Shown: piece by piece, positions 9,826 to 21,656 of the stretch
Layout of the letters: each line of letters begins with the position of its first letter
How positions within the stretch are numbered: the first letter of the stretch is position 1
Source: Ailanthus altissimus
Taxonomy: Eukaryota; Streptophyta; Magnoliopsida; Sapindales; Simaroubaceae
Direction of reading: 5' to 3'
Length of the DNA: 64,000 nucleotides
Assembly: GCA_946807835.1 (NCBI GenBank)
Contig: OX327683.1
Coordinates: 15,009,001-15,073,000, forward strand
Position numbers and translations under genes: made by a program
The notes under the pieces: generated by a model
Told to the model about the DNA's origin: nothing
Seen by the model: only the letters and a program-made list of their open reading frames with translations
The model's database searches: none

Positions 9826-12520
9826 TACATTTGTTAGTGATAAAACCATATTATGGCACTTGAGAATAGGACATATGAGTTTGTAGGAGTTGAGTAAATT
9901 GAGTAAACAAAAGTTATTGGGTAATGACAAGACAAGTTCTCTACACTTTTATGAGCATTGTGTTATAGGAAAAACCAGCAAGTTGAAGCTTGAAAAATCT
10001 GTGCACAAAACAAAAAGACGCACTTAATTATATTCACTCAAACTTAGACCAGTAAAGATACCATCCCATGATAGAGCAAGGTACTTTATGACTTTAATAG
10101 ATTATTTCTCTAGAAAAGATGGAGTATATGTGTTGAAGACTAAAGACCATGCCTTTGAAAAGTTCAAGACTTGACAGATACTTATTGAAAATCAAATTGG
10201 AAAGAAAGTTAAATGATTAGGAAAAAATAATGAGTTGGAGTTCTACGGTAGTGAGTTTGAAATATTTTATGAACAAAATGGAATAACAAGACATAAAACA
10301 GTAAAGCATACCCTTTAGCAAAATGACATGGTTAAAAGAATGAACAAGATACTTATAGAAAGAGTATCATGCATGTTATTCAATGCAGGGTTATGTAAGT
10401 AATTTTGGGCAGAAGTAGTTACCATAGTAGCTTACGTGGTGAGTAAAAGTCCTTTAACTGCTATTAATTCAAAAAATTCAAAAGAAAAATGGTATAAGAA
10501 GCCTTATAATCTAAGCAATGTAAAAGTGTTTAGTTGTCTAGCCTATGCTTATATTAAGTAAAGTAAACCCATGGCACTTAAAGGAATCCTTATTAGATAT
10601 TATGATGAAGTCAAAGACTACAAACTATGGTGTAATGAGTTTAGACTAGCTAATTGCATTATTAGTATGGATGTGGTCTTTAATGAGATTGTAATGTTGA
10701 AACCTTAATTTGAATCAATAAAATCAAAATTTGATCCTAGAAACAAAAATGGAAAAATTACTATTTAGGTGGATATTCCAAAAGTTCAAGAATTAAAAAC
10801 TCTAATAATTGAAGAAATTGATCAAAAGAAGCAAATTGAATTAGATGACTATAAACTTCCAGAAGAGATATAAAGCCACCTACTAGATATGGTTATCCAA
10901 ACCTTATAGCTTGTGCTATAGTAATAGTAGATGTTATAATAGGACATGAACCAAATAGCTTTAAAAAAGCTATAAATTGTTATCAAAGTCAATATTGGTG
11001 TCAGTTAGTGAAAGAAGAAATTGCTTCTTTTAGAAAGAATCAAACCTAAAAACTAATTGGAAAAACCTACAAATAAAAGAATTGTAGGTTGCAAATAGAT
11101 CTATGAAGGCATAAATAGAGTTGAACTAGTTAGGTTCAAAGCCAAGTTAGCAAGAAGCTTCACATAGAAAGAGAGTGTAGATTTTAATAAGGTTTTCTTA
11201 CTCGTTGTAAAGCATAACTCAATAAGGGTGTTGTTATCTTTTGGTGCTACATACCTTGATCTTAATCAGATGGATGTTAAGACAAAAATCTTACATTGTG
11301 GCTTTAATAAAGAAATCTTCATGATCAACTTGAAGGTTTTATGGAATTTAAAAAGTAAGACTGTGTATGTTTGCTAAAAAATAATCTTTATGATCTTAAC
11401 CAATTTCTTAGACAATGATATAGAAGGTTTGATGATTTCATGTTGACACATGAATATGTGAGAAGCAACTATGATAATTGTGTATACTTCAAAGGCTTGG
11501 CATTGAGGGGGTTATATCCACTTATTGCTTACCATAACATGGATGAAATTATCAAGCTTAAGGGTTAATTGAATTCAGAGTTTGAAATAAAGGATTTGGG
11601 GTGTGCAAAGCAGATTTTAAGGATGCAACTTGTAAGGGACAGAACTAGGTAAACTTCATTTTTTAACTAAATGGAGTATATTAAGAAAGTAATATACAGG
11701 TTTGGAATGAGCAACTCCAAACTAGTGACCACTCCCTTAAGAACTCAGTTTAAGTTGTCATAGTCTCTAACACCTAACATTAACATAGAAGGGAATCAAA
11801 TGAGCAGAGTGCCTTAGTCAAGTACAATGAAAGTTTGATGTATGCTAATTGCTATGATGTGCTTTAGACCTGATATAGTTCATTTAGTCAATGTGATAAG
11901 TAGATATATTGAGGGATCCAGGATTTCAACATTGGTAAGCTATAAAATTGATCTTAAGATATCTAAATAAGACCCCAAAAAATAGTTTGTTGTACAAAAA
12001 ATTAAATCAGCAGTCACAATAACTTTTTTGGTTTGCAAATATTGATTATGCAGGAGATCTTAATAGAAGAAAGTCAATTAGAGTATGTGTTTACTTTGCT
12101 TGGCAATAAAATAAGTTGGAAAGCTACATTGCAGCATGTGTTAGCTTTTTCAACAACTGAAGCATAATATATGGCCACAGTAAAAACTATTAAAAAGGCC
12201 ATATAGTTAAGAGGTTTAATAAGTGAGTTGGGAGTGCAATAAGGGTGTATCACAATTCATTGTGCTAGTTAAAATGCACTTGTACAAAAACCCTATATAC
12301 CATGAGAGAATTAAACACATTGACGTTAAATTTTATTTTGTGAGGATGAAATCAGCAAACTGTTAATGTGGTTGAAAGTTAGCATTTACGATAACCCAAC
12401 AAATATGCTTACCAAGAGTTTAACAACTGTCAAATTCAAGCATTGATTGGATTTGATAAGTGTTATTGGTATATGAAGATTCAACGTGTTGAAACAGTTC
12501 TTGAAGTGCTTGATTTATAA
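9826..12520 (+). pseudogene. Old Ty1/copia element, right part: pre-integrase, integrase, RT, RNase H
   Basis: This continues the plus-strand copia broken at 1093. It opens with LWHLRIGHMSL (about 9855) and YEHCVIGKTSKLKLEKSVH, the pre-integrase zinc region. The integrase core follows from about 10078 (LIDYFSRKDGVYVLKTKDHA), with LEFYGSEF near 10225 and FWAEVV near 10405. RT blocks appear with frameshifts at 10960-11700 (SQYWCQLVKEEIASF; KGLALRG; FEIKDLGCAKQILRMQL). RNase H-end motifs lie at 12290-12440 (YHERIKHIDVKFYFVRMKSA). Dozens of stops show it is much older than the minus-strand element inside it. Confidence 0.85.
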
Positions 12521-12985
12521 AATAGGTGGAAATGTGTAGCGAGAATGTATTTCAAAAATCAATTTTTGGGTTGTTAAGTTTGGGAATATTGTGCTACTGA
12601 TGTGGCGTGGAAATGGGTCCTAAGTTTGCTATAATCTATTATCATTTCTAGCAGTTAACTGGAAATAATAAAGCCTTTTATAATTGCTAGTTTTTTGGGG
12701 TACACTTAAGAGTTTGATAATTTGGTATTGCGTAGGTGATTTTAGAGTGAGAAGAAGTTCTATGTGAAACTTGTAAATTCTTTTTCTGTAAGTACACAAA
12801 AACTCCATTAATAAACTTCAAGCTCAGGGCTCTTTCAACCTAGGATGTATGTATTACTGTCGAACCACATAATTGTTTGTTCTTCTCTGTCATCTGTTGT
12901 TTCTTGATTGTTGTTGTCTAATTTGATCTTTTTCAATCCTCATTCTTGATTAAAGATTTGTGGAATCTTGTTGATTGTCTTAACA
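12521..12985 (+). repeat. Polypurine tract and probable 3' LTR of the old plus-strand copia
   Basis: AATAGGTGGAAATG (12521-12534) is a typical AGGTGGAGAT-like polypurine tract after RNase H. An LTR would start at TGTGTAGCGAG or TGTAGCGAG (12533-12535). The following sequence is LTR-like, with a run of TTGTTTGTTCTTCTCTGTC pyrimidines. A possible end is TTAACA at 12985. The matching 5' LTR would lie left of the window, so the borders are not confirmed. Confidence 0.5.
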
Positions 12986-13874
12986 ATAATATTCAGTAAT
13001 ATACTTGTTGGGCTGATCTTGGGCCCCCTTATAGCCAGGTGCTCAAGCAGAGAAGAGAGAACAATACTCTCCTCATCTTTTTGTTTAATGACTCCATGGT
13101 GCAGGGAAGTCCTCAGCGTGTAGTGAAATAATGTTCACTTTTATCAGAGTTTAGTCTGAAAATCATTAATTTTATTCTTAATTTACGATCAAATTTAAAC
13201 TTGTTTTTCTGCCATATGAAAAGGATCGAAGTAATGTGAAACTATGTTAATGTTGGGCCATCTGGTCTTTGATTGATTGTATGTTAAAAGTTTCCCATTC
13301 ATCCTTAACCAAGTCAATAATCTTTTATTATACTCAATACTTGCCCCAAACTATGAAAGAGTACCATCTGGTCTTTTGTTTGATTGTATGTTAAAGTTTC
13401 CCATTCATCCTTAACCAAGTCAATAATCTTTTGTTATACTCTTTACTTGCCCCAAACTAATGAAAAGTACCAGCTGGAATAACAAAGTCAGATTGTCAGC
13501 TGGCTCTTTGTTGAAATTCCGTTGGAAGTTGTACCCACTTCACCTCCTTCATCCACAAACAGACCAAAGAATCAAACCTGACGATTGCACAATGGTTAAA
13601 TAAGACATCATTATCATTTTGTCCCCTTCATTATTCTCTCAAATATTGAAAAGCCTGTCTTATACAATAAAGGAAAGCAGCTTTAAAAAATCCAAAACAA
13701 AGACTTAAAAAAAAAAAAGGAAAACAGGTCCATCACGTCCATCTCTTCTTATTTCCTTAATGGCTGTAAACAAGTCTATTACAAGAAACGAATGGACACT
13801 CGTGTTTTAACACGGTCATATTCTGTATGACACGGATACAATCAATCAATCAGTACATAGTTGGCAAGCAACAT
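12986..13874. other. Intergenic region with a 106-bp tandem duplication
   Basis: No gene is seen. Bases 13258-13363 and 13364-13470 are near-identical direct repeats starting CCATCTGGTCTTT and ending with CTTGCCCCAAACTA and GAAA-GTACCA. The part near 13800-13874 is probably 3'UTR of the minus-strand gene that ends at 13875. Confidence 0.6.
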
Positions 13875-15308
13875 TTAGCAAAACACATCCGCAGAGGGAG
13901 AGGGTCCTGCCACATGGAGAGAAACTGAATCCCATTCGTTAGGTTTGCTACAATTCCCACCCTTAACAGCAACAACCTGCAACTGATTTGCCTTGTCAAC
14001 AGATTTTTCCTCCAGAGCTACCCTTTTATCAGAAGCTAACTTCAAACGGTATCGCTCCGCCCTGGAGCCAATGACCTGTCCCAAAACAGATGCTGCAATG
14101 GTAAAAGCCATTGCAGTCTTCGGCATCAGCACAGACTTCCTGAGCATGGCAATGAATGGAACAGCAGCATGGACAGCGGCAAACCAGGATATCGAGAACT
14201 TTTCAGTGTGTTCCCTCCATATACCTAAAGGAACATTTGCTGCCATGCCCAACACCCCAATCACAAGTACTTTTGCAGGCAAGGGTTGAGGACGGAGGTT
14301 CTTTGCAAAAGCAGTTTGTGCTAGAGCTGCTCGGCCAGCAACTACTGCAGGTGGGCACTTAAATTTCATTCCAGGAGGGGGCTGAAAAACCTTTGCAACC
14401 AGTGGTAGTACACTGCTAACTGCACGATATGATTTTGCAATTGGACAGTTCCCAGTTTGCAGCCACTCATTGCTCATAGCCTCATGGTTTGAACTTCCTC
14501 CCTGAAAGATCAACATAGAAACATGTCAAGAGACCAGGCAAAGAAATATCTGACATTGTTTTGAGGTTATAGCATTTCTACAGACAGTGACAGAATGTAT
14601 AGATTTCAAGAACCACTCAAACCCCAAAAAAGTTCAATATTCAGGATGGAACTACAACAATTATCAAATTTTAAACTGACAAGCCATATCGTCCATTAAA
14701 TTAGTAAAAAGCATGCTATTTACCTTTGAAGAAGACTCTTTCTTGGAGGATTTCGACTTTTTCTTTTGATTCTTAAACTTGTCTGAAAATGAATCAAAAC
14801 TGAATGGTCCTCCAGGTCCAAAGGAAGAAAGACTGATGGTGGCTGCTTTAGCAGCTAAAGGATTGAACTGGGGTGGTGATACCTCAGGTTCTCTTATATC
14901 AGATCTCAGAAATGATCTTTCAGAAAGTGGGACTACTCCATCACGCCCATGGAAAAGCCTAAAAGCCATATCAAAATTTGGACCATCTTCAAAAATTGGA
15001 CCTTTGGTGGCACGTACCTGAGCAGGAAAATAGAAAATGGTATGAGTCTTGCAAGTTCAATTAAGCTGGGAATGACACAACTAAGCGTGCTCCAATCAGA
15101 CGATGAGATTATACTGACACAGGGAAAAATGCTCGTATCTAAAAGAATAGTTTAGAAACAATAAATAACTCACAGGCATTGGGAATGGCAGAGATGATGC
15201 AAAGGAGAAATTAGTGGGTTCATTTATGTTCCTCAAAAATGGACACCTAAGAATGTTTGGCTGAGAAGATCCAAACTCATCGTTCAGGCCTCTGAAGAAA
15301 GAACCCAT
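13875..15308 (-). CDS. Conserved plant protein with hydrophobic C-terminal segments, function unknown
   Basis: Three coding exons: 15174-15308 (45 codons, from MGSFFRGLNDEFGSSQPN), 14724-15017 (98 codons, from VRATKGPIFEDGPNFDMAF) and 13875-14501 (208 codons plus stop), giving 351 aa. Donors GTGAGT and GTAAAT and acceptors CTCAG and TTTCAG are clean, and all joins keep frame. The first half is soluble-looking, with a Ser/Lys-rich basic stretch (KNQKKKSKSSKKESSSK, about residues 125-143). The second half has WLQTGNCPIAKSYRAV, then PPPGMKFKCPPAVVAGRAAL, then hydrophobic segments at about 220-238, 247-262 and 272-288. This arrangement resembles an uncharacterised protein family found across plants; I cannot assign a function. 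A membrane location is inferred from the hydrophobic segments only. It looks intact. Confidence 0.88.
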
Positions 15309-16450
15309 AGTGATTGCAAAGCAACGTCACCTGCATGTACAAGAAAAGGCATAAGCAATATGTGAACAGTGTTTTTCATGTCAGAAAATCCAACGGGACA
15401 GATGTATAATCAAAATTTCAGTATGTTAAAAATCACGCCAAGATATCAGCATCAATATCTATGAATGGTTTAAACAAAAGAACTGGTAGAGAATTAATGA
15501 GTCATGCACTGGTATCTAAGAAAACTTCATTTATGCTCATACTCATGCAAGCATATGTAAATTTACAAGACAGATGTAAAAAAGGTGCTTGAAAAATTGA
15601 GCCATATACATCAAGACTTATCCATTCTCATCACTAAAAAGCAATTTTCCATCTACAAGAAGCTACAAACACATAAACACAATTTAGAAAACAGTGATCA
15701 CATATCACAAATCTTAATAAACCAACATAATATAGCCTGAAAATTCATACGCTACCAAATTTCAAGAGTTTAATAGCCTAATGATAAGCCAAAATTTTGG
15801 TTTTCTTGACCATTATTAAAAAACGCAGATCCAAAACCCCTAAACCCCAGATTATCAACTATATGACTCACAGCGTCAGCACTAAAAAATAAACTAAAAA
15901 GAGAAACACAAAAAAAAAAAAAACTCATATGGCAACTAAAAAGGATAATGATTCGAACAAAACAAAAATCAAATATAAATATGTACAGATCAAAATTTCA
16001 ACAGTTTCATCGTCATATATTTACATTACCATAAACTCAAACGTCGATTAAGATCTAAATTACAAAGTCAACTTTCGGAGACAATCTTAAACCGCAACGG
16101 AAATGAATTATTACAAACGCACATATAACAAAAACCCAGAAAACCCATTTGTTAATAGCCTTATAATCGACCCAAAAAATAAAAATCGAGACAACAAAAT
16201 TATGCCAAAAAAAAAAAGGATTAACAATAACAAATAAGAAAACCCAAAAAAAAAAGGAAAAGAAGGAGAAAATGGTAATATACCTTAAAAGAGCAGAGAC
16301 CCAAAAGAGAGGAGCGATGATCAGAAGAAAGAGAAGGGCCTAAAGAGAGAGATGAAGCAAAGAATCAAAAAGGGAGTTAGGTGTGGAACAGAAGAGAAGG
16401 AACTGGTGCTTGGCGTTTTCTGTTTTTGTGTGTGTTTAATATTGCAGAGA
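15309..16450 (-). promoter_or_regulatory. 5'UTR, leader intron and promoter side of the 351-aa gene
   Basis: The coding exon 1 acceptor ATGCAG lies at 15331-15336, leaving only about 22 UTR bases before the ATG at 15308. A donor (AAG|GTATAT) at 16283-16284 marks the end of an upstream non-coding exon, giving a leader intron of about 950 bp (15331-16283). The non-coding exon, about 16284-16450, is GA/CT-rich (AGAGAGAGGAAGACAAACG on the plus strand). The exact transcription start is not visible. Confidence 0.65.
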
Positions 16451-16569
16451 GAGAGGAAGACAAACGACGCCGTGTTCAACACACGCCCTTTTGGAATACG
16501 GAATTTTTCTCCTCCCAGAGTTTTGGTTTGGTCAGCGCTTACCATTTTAGACATTACGAATGCGTGTTT

Positions 16570-19149
16570 TTTAAATTTATTGTTATTTTTTATTTTTTAT
16601 GACAACCGAGCCGACGGCTGTATAATTGTATTTTCTTTTTTAAAAAAAGTAATTGAAAATAAATTGAATAAATTATCCATGTTGTTTGTGGTGATAATAA
16701 CGTCTATCAAGATATTCTTATTTAACATCATATGAGTAATATATTATCCTAATAATGTTTTATAAATAAATTTTATTAATATAAAATTATTTTTATTATA
16801 ATTTGAAATGACTATGAGTTCAAAGCACATTTACAACTATCTAAGTTATGTTAAAAAAATTTAATATAATATTATATATCATATCTAAAATATCATCCAT
16901 TGTTATTGACTTTGGCAAGCTATAATTAGTGACATGACAAAGTAAGGTCTATATTATATATAAATGAATCGTATTTTTGTTATGTTAATATAAAATATTA
17001 ATAAAATTTTATTATATTAGTATAAGATTTATTTATATAAACAAATCAAATATTAAAATACATATTTAATTTGTTTAATATTTAAATTATATAATAAAAT
17101 ATAATTAAATATATTTAAATAATGAATCAAATTTAATTTTTTATGCAATTATACACGGTTCATTTATAAATATATTTGTTTAAACGAATAATAACACTAA
17201 CTTTAATTTATTTATACAAAATATTTGATTAGTTTAATATAATTAATTATGTTTAAGTCATAATTAATAAAAATTTAAAATTACATTAAAAATTAAGTAT
17301 TTAATACTTCTAATAATAAAATTATTCTAAAATATATTTAAAATAAAATTTATTATTTAAAATAATTTAATGAGTAAAAATAAAAAGATATAATTTAAAT
17401 TTTTTAATTTAAATTATATATTTTTAAATTTTATAATTGAATTCAATCTTAAACGAATAAATACAAATTTATTTCTAAATGAATTGCGCATCAATTCGTT
17501 TAGTTTAACAGTAAGTTAAATAGTAATGTGTCTTAAACAAATTAGCAAATCACAAAGTTAAAACATATATTCGACACGATTAATAAACAAATAACATAAA
17601 TTCGACCTGTTTATTAATAATATCAATTTATTTTTATTTATATTCACTAAAAATATATTAAATTCTTATCAAATAATCGTATCATGATCTATTTTATCAT
17701 CCTTAGTCTACACCATCAAACCCACATAAATTATTTTTTTTATAAATGTTATCACTTATTGTAAGACGTTTTTAATTTTGGTCACAATAGTTAAAAAATA
17801 TTAATATTTTTAAATTTACAACACTAATACTAATACTTAATAGTTATTAAAAGATGTTTTTCTAATTTTTTATCATGACAATCTTCGTTTAATTTGTCTG
17901 GCTCCAATTTAATTGATTTTATCAATATTTTAATGATTATGATAAATTAATTGGAAGTAATTTGTTAAAAATTATTGTGAAGATTTTACTTTTGATTATT
18001 CAATTTAAGTATACTTGTAATGTGATGATGTGCATCTCATAACAAAAAATTGATGTCGAATCCAACTCTAATTTAAAAATAGATTAAACTGGTTTAATTT
18101 TTAACTATTTTGACAAGACTCGAATTCATTTTTAATATTAAGCATCATAATTTTTTTTAATAAAAGAATTTCCTTTGATTTTATTTTCTTTTTGCTTTTT
18201 ATTTCGGAGAAAATATCAAAACCTACTCTGACAAGGTTGGTTCACGGACAGGTTAGGTTACCAGGGTTAGGTTTCTAGAAACCTAATTTTTTGGCATCTA
18301 TATTAAATTCACTTTTTTTCTTTTCATTTTTCCACCTTCTCTTTTGGCATTTATATTATATATATAAATATATATATTTTTTTTTTTACCAAAAGCTTAT
18401 TAAAAGAATTCATCATGTATAAGTTTTTTTGAAATAATCATTTTGATAAAACAAATAAATTTTAATATAAATTTATTTTTTTCTTTTATGTCATTTTCAT
18501 ATATATATTCTTCTTTCATGACCTTTAAACAAATATATGTATCTTAAAATATATTTAATTCAAAAAAGAATTTAAAATGACTTTAAAAAGTTAAAATTTG
18601 TTTGGTAAAATGTTTCTTAAAAAGAATATAAATAATAATTAAATGAGCATTTATTTTTATTTTTAATTAATTACTTCACACAAAATTAAAATCGCAATTT
18701 TTGAAATATTAAAAAAAAAATGGGATGTTGTAAAAAATATCACTCCCCCTAAAACTTTATGGCTCGACCCAAAATCTTAATTTATAAAAGACTCGATGTA
18801 CAATCCATGAAGGTCCAGTTTGCCTCCAAAATATCAGGTTGTTCTTTGTAATGGCCGAATATCGCATGGCAAATTAAATTGCCCTTCAATTGTAACATTT
18901 GATTTTATCTCAAATATCTTACAAACAATGCCAAATAAAAAATCAGTATGAAGATATTCCTGCAACATCTGAAAGTGTCAATACTCTGCAGCTTAGTAAT
19001 TTTGCTTCTACCACAGTAAATGACCAACAGTACACAACTGTAATAAATTATGACAGATGCAACATGTTTACTATATTTTACACAAACAAAATGGAGCTCA
19101 TCAAGAATCTCATAATGTGAAACGAGTTAGCATACGACAATGATTTGCT
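16570..19149. other. AT-rich intergenic region
   Basis: No gene or RNA is recognised. The stretch 17470-17720, with ATTCGACACGATTAATAAAC and AAATTCGACCTGTTTATTAA, is similar to 27830-28020 and 43830-44030 inside the duplicated units, so it belongs to a dispersed repeat. The short plus-strand frame at 18899-19120 has no recognised domain. The left border of the 16-kb duplication lies at 19150. Confidence 0.6.
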
Positions 19150-20339
19150 TTTACCATCTTCAAAATTTGGGTACAAGAAAATATGGAAAGCTTAGAAATG
19201 AAGAACTAGAGCAAAGGGCATAGAGACAATCAATTTTTTTTACTCCGTCTTGTTTCTTACATCATAAAATATACATTGGTTCTGTTCAAAAAGCAGGGAT
19301 AAGCAAAGGATTTTCTGGAATGAGGAAAATATTAGGATTAATGAGGTTGTTCGGCATAATTTATTAACAAACTGAAACCTTTTTTGAAGTTTATTCGTCC
19401 GGTGCTCTCTTGTATTCTGGCTTCAGCTCATATGATCCTTGATTGGATCCCTTGTTGTTGTAAACACAAAGGTCCTTAAGTATATCTTTCAGAAATTGCT
19501 GCAGAGAAAAAGCTCAGCATAAATCCTGAAAAACTTGTATTCAACAACACTAAGCATTAAACAAAAAGGCAGTTATGCATCAGTAAATATTTATTTTTTC
19601 TCATACTAATTTTTTATTAGTAATAATGACTACAAGGATCTAGGTGGTGAGCTTTCACTTATTTTTCGTAATAATGACTTCAAAAAATACAAACAAACCA
19701 CAAATCTGGAGTTATCAGAGATTCTTCTTCACTACAATTGCGGTTCTTCTTTGGTCTCATACTCTTAGTAGGAACATGCAAAGGTAGAAGTATAACTGGA
19801 GAAAATAAAACTGAGCATCTTTTAGTTATGCAGAAACCAACAATCAAAAAACTTACTTCAGGTTGATCAGTCTCTTGGATCAGTTGTCTTAAAGTCCAAT
19901 TCGGTTGTCTTTCAAGATTCTTAAACATAATGTCTTTCATCTCACCAAAATCCCTCGTTCTTTTCATTCTAATGCCTTAGGAGGAGGTTTCTTCTTTTCC
20001 TAATAAAAAACACAGCAGCTCCACTTAAATGTACTTATGGATAATCAATATTACAAATTTATTCTAACTTGAATATATATTAAAAAAAAGTGTCCCCAGA
20101 AAAAGCTAACTGGTTGCAAAGGTTAGCAAAAGTACAACAAATCCAGTAGGAATCAGCCCTCGCATCGGCCTCATATGAATTCCCTTGTCATTGTCGATGA
20201 CCTGAAAATGGAATGAGGAAAGGGAAGTAACAACCAAATTACAAACAACAACTATAAGCACAAATAAGCAATTCAGAGAACCTGTATATGTCTATTCTTG
20301 GTCATATAATTCTTTGTCCATTCATAGCAGAGTTTTCTA

Positions 20340-20993
20340 TAGTTTTCCATGTTCTCACGATGTGGCCTGATGTCAAATTTGTTATATATTTTCCCCTCCA
20401 CAGAAATCCTTCCTGTAATGAAAAATGATTTCACCAGCTTTGGTTGAATCTCAAGTTAAAACTTCAAATATCTTCAAAGAACTAGTCAAAATCAAGAAAT
20501 ATTAAACAAACTAAAAGAATAAAAATTTGTCGCCCTTTCCCCCTAAATCAAACTTGCAGAATTGGTAATCATAATTTAGGTAGAATTTCAGTAATTCAAA
20601 TATGAATGGACCCATACACTGACACATGTGCTCAGTAGGAGGGTGGTTTATAAATCTGGTATGTGTTCACTCTTCTAACTGGAGATAGTTGTAATTAAAT
20701 TTTCTAGTGCAAAAGAAGATGTGGTATAGGTTAATGGCAGAAAACTAGTGATAGTGGGAAAGCAAGAATACACAGTATCAGCTAATTTATTGGTATTTGT
20801 ATTTTTCTATTAAATGCCACTGTTGTATATTGAACTTCAGTCTTATGGATCTACTTCACAGAGATACTGAAAATTTAGGGGTCTTTGCTTTGGAAGAGAA
20901 ACAAGCTAACTGGTCATGTTTTCCCTTTGGGTGAACTACTTAATTCATTAACTAAAAGAAATTAAAGCATCACAGTGACACACTTTATGTTTT
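20340..20993. repeat. Local tandem duplication in the TFIIF-beta pseudogene, unit a (with true exon 3)
   Basis: The segment holds most of exon 3 (from TAGTTTTCCATGTTCTCACG) and about 580 bases of intron 2. It recurs as unit b at 20997-21656 with roughly 10% visible differences. Unit a keeps the exon reading frame. Confidence 0.85.
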
Positions 20994-20996
20994 GTT

Positions 20997-21656
20997 AGTT
21001 TTCCATGTTCTCATGATGTGGCCTCACATCAAATTTGTTACATATTTTCCCCTCCACAGAAATCCTTCCTGTAATGAAGAAGGATTTCACCAGCTTTAGT
21101 TGAGCTTCTCAAGTTAAACTTCAAATATCTTCAACAACTAGCTAAAAACAAGAAATATCAAACAAACAAAGAAAAAGAATAAAAAGTTTGTGGCCCTCTC
21201 CACCTAAATCAAACTTGCAGAATTGGTCATTATAATTTAGGTAGAATTTCAGTAATTTGAATTCAAGTGGACCCATAGACTGACGCATGTACTCTCAATA
21301 GGAGGGTTAATAAATCTGGCATGTGTTCACTCTTGTAACTGGAGATAGTTGTAATTAAATTTTCTAGTGTAACAGAAGATGTGGTATAGGTTATTGGTAG
21401 ACAACTAGAAATAGTGGAAAAGCAAGAATACTCGGTATCAGCCAATTTATTGTGTATTTGTATTTAAGTTCTTATAAATGCCGCCGTTGTATATTGAACT
21501 TCAATCTTAAGGATCTCTTACTTCACAAAGATACTGAAAATTTAGAGGTCTTTGTTTTGGAATTGAAACAAGCTAACAGGTCAAGTTTTCCTTCTGGGTG
21601 AACTACTTATTTCATTAACTAAAAAACTTAAAAGCATCACAGAGCCGCACTTAAAT
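20997..21656. repeat. Local tandem duplication, unit b (pseudo-exon 3)
   Basis: Diverged direct copy of 20340-20993. It starts TAGTTTTCCATGTTCTCATG and includes the exon 3 acceptor side (CCACAGAAATCCTTCCTGTAATG on the plus strand) but lacks the exon 3 donor end. If spliced in it would be a truncated extra exon. It is older than the 16-kb duplication because copy 2 has it too. Confidence 0.85.

Noticed and set aside
14779..15021. Plus-strand frames over the 351-aa gene (also 13993-14362)
   Set aside because: They lie antisense to well-supported coding exons and have no domain similarity.
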